From the NCBI RefSeq assembly GCF_013003965.1, contig NZ_CP053069.1, forward strand, positions 3,999,419 to 4,063,418: a stretch of DNA of 64,000 bases. Reading direction: 5' to 3'. The first letter of the stretch is position 1. Each line of letters starts with the position of its first letter. Of the stretch, positions 1 through 7,706 are shown piece by piece. This stretch comes from Usitatibacter rugosus (GTDB taxonomy: Bacteria > Pseudomonadota > Gammaproteobacteria > Burkholderiales > Usitatibacteraceae). Position numbers and translations under genes: made by a program. Under the pieces are notes generated by a model. That model had not been told where the DNA came from. It saw only the letters and a program-made list of their open reading frames with translations, and ran no database searches.

Positions 1-780
1 TTCGCGAGCATCAACCAGCTCTGGTACGGCCAGCGCACGGAAGCGAGCATCCGCCGCGACTACGACCTGGACGAATCCTTCGGGGACAGCACCACCGGAA
101 GCTTGAGCTACGGCGTCGATTGGCCCTGGGTCGGCGCGCTCTCGGCCACGTACGGAGAGGGCTTCCGCATGCCGACGTTCTTCGACCTCTACGGCCCGAC
201 GTCGGACTTCTACGTGCCCAACGCGAACCTGCGCCCCGAGCGCAGCCACAGCACCGAGATCTCGCTGCGCAGCGCACCGAAAAGCGCGTGGACCTGGCGC
301 ATCACCGCATTCGACAACCGCATCGAGGACCTCATCACGTACGTCTTCCCGACGGTGGAGAACGTGAAGAAGGCGCGCATCCGCGGCGCGGAGGCGAACG
401 TGCAGGCGACGTGGCTCGGCATCGACTGGCGCGGGGCTCTCACCGTGCAGCGTCCGGAGGACGACGAGACCGGCAAGCGCCTGCAGGGACGTGCCGAGCA
501 GTTCGGCACCCTCTCGGCCTCGAAGCGCTTCGGCTCGGCATGGACCGTGGGCGCTTCCGTGTTCGCGAGCGGCGACCGCTTCGACTCGGTCACCGAAGCG
601 CCCGACACGCGCCTGCCCGGCTACGCGATCCTGGACGCGCGCGTTCGCTACCAGGTGGACCGGCGCTGGGCGGTCGAGCTCTCGGCCACCAACCTCACGG
701 ACCGCAAGTACGAGAGCGCCGTGGGCTACAACGCTCCGGGGCGCGGCGTGCTGCTCACCGTGCGCTTCGACGCGTTCTAG
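1..780 (+). CDS. TonB-dependent outer-membrane receptor, C-terminal part (BtuB-like)
   Basis: The frame is open from base 1, so the N-terminal plug domain and most of the barrel lie outside the window; 259 residues are visible. They are typical of the last strands of a 22-stranded TonB-dependent barrel: alternating aromatic and polar residues, a conserved FRMPTFFDLY segment, an NLTDRKYE motif near the end, and a C-terminal phenylalanine as BAM-recognised barrels have. The FRxP..xDLY and NL.D.xYE combination is most like cobalamin or siderophore receptors of the BtuB/FepA type. Family membership is secure but the ligand is inference. The TAG stop directly abuts the stop of the convergent gene. 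Confidence 0.85.
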   Translation, partial: FASINQLWYGQRTEASIRRDYDLDESFGDSTTGSLSYGVDWPWVGALSATYGEGFRMPTFFDLYGPTSDFYVPNANLRPERSHSTEISLRSAPKSAWTWRITAFDNRIEDLITYVFPTVENVKKARIRGAEANVQATWLGIDWRGALTVQRPEDDETGKRLQGRAEQFGTLSASKRFGSAWTVGASVFASGDRFDSVTEAPDTRLPGYAILDARVRYQVDRRWAVELSATNLTDRKYESAVGYNAPGRGVLLTVRFDAF

Positions 781-1542
781 TTACTTGCGGATCAGGCCCT
801 GGCCCGTGGGGAGCGACAGGATCATCACCCCGTGCGCGAGCGCCCAGGCGTCCCAGGCCTTCTTCTGGTTGAGGTGCGCGGCCCAGCCGTAGTCGTCCAG
901 CAGCATGAACGCGCCGGGCACGAGGCGCGGCCAGAGGAACTCCGCCGCCGCCATCTCCGCCGCCGCCACGTTCATGTCGATGGAGGCGTAGGCGACCTTC
1001 GTGGAGCCGGCCATGGCCGAGAGCGTGTCGGGAACGCGCCCGCGCACCACCACGGCGTTGGGCCAGCGCGAGAATTTCTTCACCACGTCGGCATGCAGCG
1101 CATCGCCGTTCTGGTACTTGCGGTTCATCTCGAGGACGCCGAAGCGCTTTTCCTCCTCGTTCACCTGCTCGGCGGGGATGCCGGCCCAGGTGTCGAAGAG
1201 GTAGAACTTGCGCGAGGCCTGCTTCGCGAAGTCGAGCCACGTCATCACGGCGCCGGAGAGGATCCCCGTGTGCACGCCGCACTCCACGAAGTCGCCCTCG
1301 AGGGCGAGCGCCTGGGTGGCGCACCAGAGCGCCACGTGCGTGCGCCACTCGACCTGCGTGCCGGGCCGGCCGTTCTCGAGGCCGACCCCGTACGCCCGCA
1401 GGAAGCGCGCGTCGCGCATGAAGTCTGCGTTGTGCTGCGAGGCGAGGCCGTCCTGGTTGTACGTGAGCGGCCCCTGGACGAGCAGGCGCCCGTCGGGGAG
1501 CGGGAACTTCACCTCGAGGCTGAGGCTGTCGAGCTTGCTCAT
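781..1542 (-). CDS. TylF/MycF-like SAM-dependent methyltransferase
   Basis: 253 residues. The segment VECGVHTGILS (about 86-96) is in the place of the glycine-rich SAM motif I, and FYLFDTWAG (about 113-121) matches the acidic second motif of the macrocin O-methyltransferase family (TylF/MycF). That family methylates sugar hydroxyls. It is last of the minus-strand glycan cluster and its ATG overlaps the stop of the upstream gene by four bases (ATGA), so it is probably translationally coupled. The likely job is O-methylation of a surface sugar; the substrate is inferred from context only. The stop abuts the receptor gene with no intergenic base. Confidence 0.75.
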   Translation of the reverse strand: MSKLDSLSLEVKFPLPDGRLLVQGPLTYNQDGLASQHNADFMRDARFLRAYGVGLENGRPGTQVEWRTHVALWCATQALALEGDFVECGVHTGILSGAVMTWLDFAKQASRKFYLFDTWAGIPAEQVNEEEKRFGVLEMNRKYQNGDALHADVVKKFSRWPNAVVVRGRVPDTLSAMAGSTKVAYASIDMNVAAAEMAAAEFLWPRLVPGAFMLLDDYGWAAHLNQKKAWDAWALAHGVMILSLPTGQGLIRK

Positions 1543-2033
1543 GGGGCGAGCTTCGCCTCGACGACCCGCGACTCGCAGTCGAACTCGCGATAGAGGCCGC
1601 GCATGAGCGTATCCATCTGCTTGGCATTGCGCATGTCGAGCCAGCGATAGCCGTCGTAGTCGCCGCGGGGCGCGGTCACCACGTGGTGGATGCGCTCCGA
1701 GCGGATCACCGCGGGCCGGGCGTCCATCAGGACCGCTTCCCATTCCTCGGTGGGCGTCTCGCTCCACAGCCAGCGCATCCAGTCGGCGAGGAAGAGGAAC
1801 ACGCTGTGGTCGAACACGCCGTCGGGCGTGGACTGCAGGCGCTCCGCGTGCCCGCGGATCAGCTCGCGGCGAAGGCGCTTCTGCAAATCGCGCGGGACTT
1901 CGTAGAGGGTCTGGTAGCCGTAGCGCTGCACGAGCTCGCGCGACGGGTCCGTGATGGGAGCGGCGCTCCCGGCGAGCTGGGTCGCGAGGGAAGCGATATC
2001 GAGGGCGGGTCCTGCCGAGATCACCTGGCGCAT
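1539..2033 (-). CDS. conserved hypothetical protein in glycan cluster
   Basis: 164 residues, no signal peptide and no membrane segment. I do not recognise a family. The protein is rich in Arg, Glu and Trp (for example the segment LADWMRWLWSE), which suggests a soluble cytoplasmic protein. It lies between two methyltransferase-like genes, one base after the upstream stop, and overlaps the downstream ATG by four bases, so it is clearly part of the operon. A helper subunit or a small sugar-modifying enzyme is possible, but nothing in the sequence proves it. Confidence 0.6.
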   Translation of the reverse strand: MRQVISAGPALDIASLATQLAGSAAPITDPSRELVQRYGYQTLYEVPRDLQKRLRRELIRGHAERLQSTPDGVFDHSVFLFLADWMRWLWSETPTEEWEAVLMDARPAVIRSERIHHVVTAPRGDYDGYRWLDMRNAKQMDTLMRGLYREFDCESRVVEAKLAP

Positions 2034-2034
2034 G

Positions 2035-2847
2035 TCATTTCACCCGGAGCAGGAAGCCGTTGGGATTGAGGCTCATCACGTAGCGCTCGCCCCAGCGGCG
2101 GTCGAGCACGAAGTCGTCGCTCTCCTGCAGGAACGCTTCGGCGGCGGCCTTCGGGCCTTCGTTGGGAACGGGGTGGTAGCCCATCACGTCGTTCAGCGAG
2201 TCCTCGACGATGAAGTAGCCGCCGACGTGCACGAAAGGCGCGTAGGCGCGGATCTCGGCCAGCACGTGGTTCTTCTCGTGGTCGGAGTCGGCGATGACCA
2301 GCACGCGCTTGCCCTGCACCTTCGAGCGCACTTTCTCCAGCATCTCCGGCGACGTGCTGCCGCCCTCGAGGTAGGTGATGCGCTTGTTCTCGGCCGGCTT
2401 CGCCTTGGAGAGCGTGATGTCGATGCCCAGCACCTCGCCGTGGCCCACGAGGTCCAGCAGGCTCGCGTAGAAGTGCGTCGCACCGCCGAACATCACGCCC
2501 AGCTCGATCACGAAATCGGGCTTGGTCTCCCAGATGATCTCCTGGTAGCTCCAGCAATCCCACGGGGTCTTGATGATGTCGTGGCCCAGCCAGCGCTGCT
2601 GCTGGCGCCCGAGGCCGTAGCGATAGCCCTGGTGGATGAAGTAGTAGTGGTACTTCATGTACTCGCGCAGCGTCATGTCGCCGAGGCGCTCCATCGACGA
2701 CTGGTCGCGGAAGATCTTCTCGATCGAGTCGATGTGCGGGTTGTTGTAGAGCAGCTTCGGATGGAAGCCCGATTGCTCGCAGAAATCGACGCGGGTGTCC
2801 GGGCCGTCGGCGATGCGCTTCTCGACGAGCCAGGTCACGTACTTCAT
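2035..2847 (-). CDS. CmcI-like (cephalosporin hydroxylase family) protein, probable methyltransferase
   Basis: 270 residues from the chosen ATG, which has an AGGAG seven bases upstream. A longer reading from a TTG at 2910, overlapping the previous stop as TTGA, has no ribosome-binding site and is less likely. The segment DFVIELGVMFGGATHFYASL matches the SAM-binding motif of the CmcI family, named after a cephalosporin enzyme but common in O-antigen clusters, where members are thought to act as sugar O-methyltransferases. A later IADSDHEKNH segment fits the acidic/histidine metal site of this family. With the TylF-like gene downstream the operon encodes two different methyltransferase-type enzymes. 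Confidence 0.7.
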   Translation of the reverse strand: MKYVTWLVEKRIADGPDTRVDFCEQSGFHPKLLYNNPHIDSIEKIFRDQSSMERLGDMTLREYMKYHYYFIHQGYRYGLGRQQQRWLGHDIIKTPWDCWSYQEIIWETKPDFVIELGVMFGGATHFYASLLDLVGHGEVLGIDITLSKAKPAENKRITYLEGGSTSPEMLEKVRSKVQGKRVLVIADSDHEKNHVLAEIRAYAPFVHVGGYFIVEDSLNDVMGYHPVPNEGPKAAAEAFLQESDDFVLDRRWGERYVMSLNPNGFLLRVK

Positions 2848-2906
2848 CGCGATCTCCTGGTCGAGCGGCAGGTGGTGCTTCGCGAGGGGCGGTTGCGGAG
2901 TCTGTT

Positions 2907-3806
2907 TCAAGGGGAGGCTTTCGTGCCGAGGGCGCGGACCATTCCGCGCACGTGTTCTTCGAGGGAGGGACCCGGAAGGTGGCCGCCCACCCGGGTCAGG
3001 TATTCGAGGGCCGGGGCGCCGTCCTGCGCCGCGGGGCCGGGACGCTCGATCGCCACCGGGCGGCCGTTTTCACCAGACGCGATTTTCGCGCACAGCGAGG
3101 CAAATTCATAGACGGTGCACTCCGCCTTGCCGGGAGCGTTGGCGACGGTGACGCCCGAGGCCGCGTTCTCCAGCCACCAGCCGGCAAGCGCGCCCAGCCC
3201 TTCGGCCGGCACGAAGTTGCGCCGCTGCGAGCCATGGGACTTGAGCACGATCGCACCGCCCAGGGCCTGGCGCGGGAAATCGAACGGGATCAGCGTCCAG
3301 CGCGCGAAGCGCTCGAGCGAGGGCGGCATGCCGTAGACCGCGCAGGGGCGGGCGAGCAGCGTGGCCGCCCCGGTCATCCGCGCCGAGCGCCGGAAGAGCT
3401 GCTCGGCGGCATAGTGCGCGATCGCGTAGTCCGAGAGCGGGTTCACCGGCGAAGCCTCGTCGAGGCGGCCCTCGAGCGGTCCGTAGACATGGGCGGAGGA
3501 GAAATAGGCGAGACGGCCGACTCCGGCATCGCGCGCCGCGCCGAGCAGTGCGCTCGTGCCCCGCAATGCCTTGGCGAAGGCGGCGTCGCGATCCGCGAAG
3601 TCCTCGTCGGTGACGCCCGCCGCGTGGACGAGCGCGTCGCAGCCCTTCAACGCGCCGGCGGGAAGATTCGCGTCGGTCGCGAGGTCCACGCGCACCGCAC
3701 AGTCCGGCGCTCGGCCGACCGTGACGATCTCGTGGCCCGCACCCGCGAGCGCTTTCGCCACCGCATGGCCGATGAGGCCGCTCGCGCCGGAAAGGGCGAT
3801 GCGCAT
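2907..3806 (-). CDS. NAD(P)-dependent epimerase/reductase of the extended SDR family
   Basis: 299 residues. The N-terminus has the nucleotide-binding motif GASGLIG (7-13), followed by the SDR landmarks VHAAGVTDED and FSSAHVYG, the latter containing the catalytic serine. The active-site motif, normally YxxxK, reads YAIAH, so the catalytic lysine position is histidine. It follows the RmlC-like epimerase gene by one base and is the best candidate for the 4-keto reductase that would finish a CDP-6-deoxyhexose. The lysine change could mean altered chemistry or an epimerase-like role. The family call is firm and the reaction is inferred. Confidence 0.75.
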   Translation of the reverse strand: MRIALSGASGLIGHAVAKALAGAGHEIVTVGRAPDCAVRVDLATDANLPAGALKGCDALVHAAGVTDEDFADRDAAFAKALRGTSALLGAARDAGVGRLAYFSSAHVYGPLEGRLDEASPVNPLSDYAIAHYAAEQLFRRSARMTGAATLLARPCAVYGMPPSLERFARWTLIPFDFPRQALGGAIVLKSHGSQRRNFVPAEGLGALAGWWLENAASGVTVANAPGKAECTVYEFASLCAKIASGENGRPVAIERPGPAAQDGAPALEYLTRVGGHLPGPSLEEHVRGMVRALGTKASP

Positions 3807-3807
3807 G

Positions 3808-4353
3808 TCAGCCGATCGGCTCGAGGTCGGCCAGGCGCGGCCAGGCGCGGTCTCGCGCCGACACCACGGGGTTCGCGTCGACCGGCCAGGTGATGCCCAG
3901 CGCGGGATCGTCCCACGCGAGCCCCCCTTCGGCGTTCGGCGCGTACGCGTTGTCGACGAGGTAGCTCACGACCGCGTCGTCGGTGAGCGCGCAGAAGCCG
4001 TGCGCGAAGCCGCGAGGGATCAGCACCGCGTTCTTGCGCTCGGCGGAGAGCTCCACCGAATCCGACTGGCCATACGTCGGCGAGCCGCGGCGCAGGTCGA
4101 CGAAGACATCGAAGACGCGCCCGGCCACCGCGCGCACGAGCTTGGTCTCGGCATGCGGCGGACGCTGGAAGTGCAGGCCGCGCACGACGTTGCGCAGCGA
4201 CGAGGATTCGTTGGCCTGGATCCACTCCGTCGGCAGGCCCGCGCGAGCGAAGATGTCGCGGTCGTACCAGCGCATGAAGTAGCCGCGCTCGTCGCCGCGC
4301 GGCTCGAAGCGGATCTCGTAGGTGCCGGCGAGGCGACGCGGCTCGAGCTTCAT
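3808..4353 (-). CDS. RmlC-like nucleotide-sugar 3,5- (or 3-)epimerase
   Basis: 181 residues, the usual length of dTDP-4-dehydrorhamnose 3,5-epimerases. The cupin signature VVRGLHFQ carries the conserved base histidine, and IPRGFAHGF and GLAWDDPALGITWP are family hallmarks. The ATG overlaps the stop of the dehydratase gene (ATGA). No dTDP-glucose enzymes are present; the partners are the CDP-glucose pair rfbF/rfbG. The natural substrate is therefore probably CDP-4-keto-6-deoxyglucose, as for the RmlC-related epimerases of ascarylose and 6-deoxy-altrose pathways in Yersinia. That assignment is inference. Confidence 0.85.
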   Translation of the reverse strand: MKLEPRRLAGTYEIRFEPRGDERGYFMRWYDRDIFARAGLPTEWIQANESSSLRNVVRGLHFQRPPHAETKLVRAVAGRVFDVFVDLRRGSPTYGQSDSVELSAERKNAVLIPRGFAHGFCALTDDAVVSYLVDNAYAPNAEGGLAWDDPALGITWPVDANPVVSARDRAWPRLADLEPIG

Positions 4354-5432
4354 GCCGCGGCCTTCGCGTTGGCTTCGATCTGCGCGGCCGTCGTCTCGCG
4401 AAGCTTCCCGGCACCGTTCGCGGCGTCGCGATACCAGGCGACGCTCTTCGCCACGGCCGTCTCGAAATCCCACGCGCACCGCCAGCCCAGCTCGCGCAGC
4501 GCCCGTTCGCTCGAGAGCACGAGCGCCTTCGCTTCGGGGATGGTGCCGTCGGGCTCGTGGCGCCACGCGGCCCCCGCGCCCCATTCGCGGACGGCTGCGT
4601 CCGCGACTTCCGCGACCGGCCGCACGAAGGCGGGATCGGGACCGAAATTCCAGGCGATCGCCTCGGCCGGCACGTCGCCCGGGGCCGCGCGCTCCGCCAG
4701 CACCAGCGTGCCGCGCACGGCGTCGAGCACGTGCTGCCACGGCCGGGTGGCAGCGGGATTGCGGAGCACCAGGGGAGCGGCGCGCTCGAAGGCGCGCATC
4801 GCGTCGGGCAGCAGCCGCTCGGAGGCCCAGTCGCCGCCGCCGATGATGTTGCCCGCGCGGATGACCGCGAGCGCCGTTTGCGGCGATGCGCGACGGAAAT
4901 AGCTTTCCCACCACGCGCCCGCGGCCCAATCCGCGCTCGCCTTGCTCGCGCTGTACGGCTCGTTGCCGCCGAGGCGGTCGTCCTCCGCGAAGGCACGGCC
5001 CGACTGGTCGTTGCGATAAACCTTGTCCGTCGTGTAGCAGACGATGCGCGGCACGCCCGATTGCCGGCACGCCTCGAGCACGTGGACCGTGCCCATCACG
5101 TTGGTCGCGAAGGTGAGCACCGGGGCGCGATACGCCTCGCGCACGATCGGCTGCGCGGCAAGATGGAAGACCACCTCGGGCTTCGACGCTTCGACGGCGG
5201 CCGCGACGGCCGCGGCATCGTTCACGTCGCCCAGCGTGTGGCGCTCGAGGCGCGCGGCGAGGTTCGTGGCCTCGAAGAAGCTGGGCTGCGTGGGTGGCGG
5301 GAGCGAGAAGCCGCTCACGCGAGCGCCGCATTCCGCGAGCCACGTGCACAGCCAGCCGCCGACGAACCCGGTATGGCCGGTCACCAGCACGCGACGGCCG
5401 CGCCAAGCGCCGGCCTGCGGGACCGCGGCCAT
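4350..5432 (-). CDS. rfbG: CDP-glucose 4,6-dehydratase
   Basis: 360 residues, the normal length for RfbG/DdhB. The NAD site GHTGFVG (19-25), the long family-specific segment around LAAQPIVREAYRAP, the TTDKVY block and the catalytic YSASK are all present. The enzyme removes water from CDP-glucose to give CDP-4-keto-6-deoxyglucose, the branch point to CDP-linked deoxysugars. It follows the cytidylyltransferase gene by two bases and is coupled to the RmlC-like gene by an ATGA overlap, so the three steps are co-translated. Confidence 0.92.
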   Translation of the reverse strand: MAAVPQAGAWRGRRVLVTGHTGFVGGWLCTWLAECGARVSGFSLPPPTQPSFFEATNLAARLERHTLGDVNDAAAVAAAVEASKPEVVFHLAAQPIVREAYRAPVLTFATNVMGTVHVLEACRQSGVPRIVCYTTDKVYRNDQSGRAFAEDDRLGGNEPYSASKASADWAAGAWWESYFRRASPQTALAVIRAGNIIGGGDWASERLLPDAMRAFERAAPLVLRNPAATRPWQHVLDAVRGTLVLAERAAPGDVPAEAIAWNFGPDPAFVRPVAEVADAAVREWGAGAAWRHEPDGTIPEAKALVLSSERALRELGWRCAWDFETAVAKSVAWYRDAANGAGKLRETTAAQIEANAKAAA

Positions 5433-5434
5433 GC

Positions 5435-6217
5435 TCAGAGCCAGGGGGCGTTACCCCGCGCCCAGATCTGGTTCAGCGCGAGCATCTCGCGGTAGGTGTC
5501 CATGCACTGCCAGAAGCCGCCATGCTGGAAGGCCGAGAGCTGCCCGCGCGCGGCGAGCGGCGGCAGCACGTCGGTCTCGAGGACCAAGCCCGGATCGTCG
5601 GAGACGCCGTCGAACGCCTTCTTGTCGAAGACGAAGAAGCCGCCGTTGATCCACCCGTCGTTCACCTGCGGCTTCTCGGAGAAAGTCTTCACCGCGCCGT
5701 GGGCGACGTCGATCTCGCCGTAGCGCGACGAGGGATGCACCGCCGTCACCGTGGCGAGGCGTCCGCCCTTCTCGTGCGAGGCGAGAAGCGCGGCGATGTC
5801 GATGTCGGCCACGCCGTCGCCGTAGGTCGCGAAGAAGCGGCTGCCCTGGACGTGCTTCAGCGCGCGCTTGATGCGGCCCCCGGTCATGGTGTCGTCACCG
5901 GTGTCGGTGAGCACGATTTCCCAGTCCTCCTCGGCGGCCGCGTCGTGCACCGTGATCGCGTGCGAGCGCAGGTTCACCGTGACGTCGGACTGGCGCACGC
6001 GGTAGTTCAGGAAATAGTCGCGGATCACCTCGCCCTTGTAGCCCAGGCAGAGGACGAAGCGCCGCACGCCGAAGCGATGGTAGCGCCGCAGGATGTGCCA
6101 GAGGATCGGCTTGCCGCCGATCTCCACCATCGGCTTGGGCTTGAACTCGGTCTCCTCGCGAAGGCGCGTGCCCTGGCCGCCGCAGAGGATGACGGCCTCC
6201 ATGCCGGCGGGGCTCAT
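5435..6217 (-). CDS. rfbF: glucose-1-phosphate cytidylyltransferase
   Basis: 260 residues against about 257 for the family. The start at 6217 overlaps the upstream TGA as ATGA; an internal ATG five codons later is the alternative. The N-terminus has the nucleotide-binding motif LCGGQGTRLREET, followed by KPMVEIGGKPILWHI and YGDGVADID, all diagnostic of RfbF/DdhA. It makes CDP-glucose from CTP and glucose-1-phosphate, feeding the adjacent RfbG. It commits this cluster to CDP-sugars rather than dTDP-rhamnose. Confidence 0.93.
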   Translation of the reverse strand: MSPAGMEAVILCGGQGTRLREETEFKPKPMVEIGGKPILWHILRRYHRFGVRRFVLCLGYKGEVIRDYFLNYRVRQSDVTVNLRSHAITVHDAAAEEDWEIVLTDTGDDTMTGGRIKRALKHVQGSRFFATYGDGVADIDIAALLASHEKGGRLATVTAVHPSSRYGEIDVAHGAVKTFSEKPQVNDGWINGGFFVFDKKAFDGVSDDPGLVLETDVLPPLAARGQLSAFQHGGFWQCMDTYREMLALNQIWARGNAPWL

Positions 6218-7113
6218 CGCGCGGCTCCCGCCACGGACAGCGCGGGCTGGGTGCCGAAGCTCTGCTCCAGCAACTCTTCGAGGCATTGCGTCATGGGGAC
6301 TTTCCGGAACAGTTCATAGGCCTTGTCGCCCTGCGCCTGCCAGGCGTTGCCGGCGAGCAGCTCGGCCAGCGCGTCGCCGAGCTTCTCCTTGCCGTGCACC
6401 ACCTTCGCGACCTCGAGGTAGTTCGCCGGGTCGCTCTCGGCCTCGGAGAGGATGGCCACGCGGTTGTTCGCGAGATAGCAGATGCGGAAGGAATTCACGT
6501 GCGTGTACTTGTCGTCCTGCACCACGTTCAGGTTCACCCGGGCGCGCGCGATGCGGTCGTTGCGCAGGTAGTACGGGCAGCTCGCGTCCCACATGCCGTT
6601 GAACTTGCGCTTGGTGAGCGTATCCATGATCTCCTTGCGGCGCGCGCTCATCATGCCGAAGAAGTAGAAGTCGAGGTCCTTCTCCGGGCGGTGCTCGATG
6701 TCTTCCAGCTTCGGGTGCCAGCCCCAGCGCATGAAGTGCGCGTGGGTGCCGTAGCGGCGGTGCTCGGCGATGTTGTCCTGGATCACGTCCCAGACGAAGC
6801 GGCCTGCCTTCATGCTGGGCAGGTACGACCCCATGAAATCGACCTTGCTGGGGTTGAAGTTGAGGAGGTCGCCCGCGATCACCTCGGTGTTCACGTGGGC
6901 GAAGTCGATTCCCGACTCCGCGATCTTCGCCATGGCCGGGGGCGCGAGGAAATACGCGCCCACGACGAGGTTGAAGCGCGAGGTGTCCAGCTGCAGCCCC
7001 GAGAGCACGACGTCGTGGCCGAGGCTCTCCAGGCCGTACTTGGTGGCGAGGAGGAAATCGCGGCGCAGGTGGAACAGCGGCTCGGGACCGAAATAGGCGA
7101 GGTTGAACTTCAC
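6214..7113 (-). CDS. putative glycosyltransferase-like protein, first gene of the CDP-sugar cluster
   Basis: 299 residues from a GTG start; no clear Shine-Dalgarno sequence precedes it. The C-terminal third (VNLNVVQDDKYTHVNSFR, then a short acidic stretch) resembles the nucleotide-sugar-binding half of GT-B glycosyltransferases of the CgeB/GT1 kind, in which a conserved Glu follows such a loop. The N-terminal half is shorter than a full Rossmann domain. It may transfer the CDP-deoxysugar made by the downstream genes. The family call is tentative. A mirrored promoter region separates it from the divergent acyltransferase gene. Confidence 0.55.
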   Translation of the reverse strand: MKFNLAYFGPEPLFHLRRDFLLATKYGLESLGHDVVLSGLQLDTSRFNLVVGAYFLAPPAMAKIAESGIDFAHVNTEVIAGDLLNFNPSKVDFMGSYLPSMKAGRFVWDVIQDNIAEHRRYGTHAHFMRWGWHPKLEDIEHRPEKDLDFYFFGMMSARRKEIMDTLTKRKFNGMWDASCPYYLRNDRIARARVNLNVVQDDKYTHVNSFRICYLANNRVAILSEAESDPANYLEVAKVVHGKEKLGDALAELLAGNAWQAQGDKAYELFRKVPMTQCLEELLEQSFGTQPALSVAGAAR

Positions 7114-7202
7114 GGCAAGGGTAGAATCGTGGGGAATCGCGGCCCTGAAAAGGCCGCACGAGAGCCCGCGAATTCTACCAAATCCCGCGTCCCGTTCCCC
7201 GA
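7114..7202. promoter_or_regulatory. divergent regulatory region with long inverted repeat
   Basis: The 89 bases between the two divergent glycan operons hold an inverted repeat: GGTAGAAT at 7120-7127 and ATTCTACC at 7172-7179, with an inner GCGGCC/GGCCGC stem around 7139-7156. Each outer arm contains TAGAAT, a good -10 element, one on each strand, so two opposed promoters would face each other across the hairpin. I could not place convincing -35 boxes. Confidence 0.45.
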
Positions 7203-7703
7203 ATGACCGATAGCGACGTCCTCAGCGTGGATCCGACCGCCTGGGTGAGCCCCGACGCACGCATCCACCCCTCGCAGCGCGGCACCCGGATCGTGATCGG
7301 CGCCCACACGCAGGTCTACGACTACGTCGTGATCCGCGCGGTCGGCGGCACCGGCGACATCGTGATCGGCGAGCACTGCTACATCAACCCGCATTGCGTG
7401 CTCTATTCCGGCTCCGGCATCCGCTTCGGCGACTACGTGCTCATCGGCCCGCATTGCTCCATCGTCCCCGCCAACCACGGGATCGCCCGCACGGATGAAG
7501 TCATCCGCAAGCAGGGCTTCATGCCCTCGCGCGGCGGCGTCGTCATCGAGGACGACGTCTGGCTCGGGGCGCATTGCGTGGTGCTCGACGGCACGCACAT
7601 CGAATCGGGCGCGGTGATCGCCGCGGGCAGCGTGGTCTCGGGCCGCATCACCGGCAAGGCGGTGTGGGGCGGCAACCCCTGCCGGCTGATCCGCCCGCGC
7701 TGA
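7203..7703 (+). CDS. left-handed beta-helix acyltransferase (hexapeptide family)
   Basis: 166 residues. Repeated hexapeptides such as IVIGAH, IVIGEH, VVIEDD and VWLGAH give the left-handed beta-helix fold of O-acetyltransferases. The segment PANHGI and the terminal VWGGNPCRLIRPR are typical of sugar O-acetyltransferases of the WbbJ/VatD type, which use acetyl-CoA. First gene of the plus-strand lipopolysaccharide run. Substrate unknown; a core or O-antigen sugar is likely from context. Confidence 0.8.
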   Translation: MTDSDVLSVDPTAWVSPDARIHPSQRGTRIVIGAHTQVYDYVVIRAVGGTGDIVIGEHCYINPHCVLYSGSGIRFGDYVLIGPHCSIVPANHGIARTDEVIRKQGFMPSRGGVVIEDDVWLGAHCVVLDGTHIESGAVIAAGSVVSGRITGKAVWGGNPCRLIRPR

Positions 7704-7706
7704 GCC

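Noticed and set aside
755-1767. Long open frames on the strand opposite or in other frames of the methyltransferase genes, as throughout the window
   Set aside because: High GC content makes long antisense and shifted frames. They are Arg/Ala/Gly-rich, lack family motifs and overlap genes with clear protein homology.
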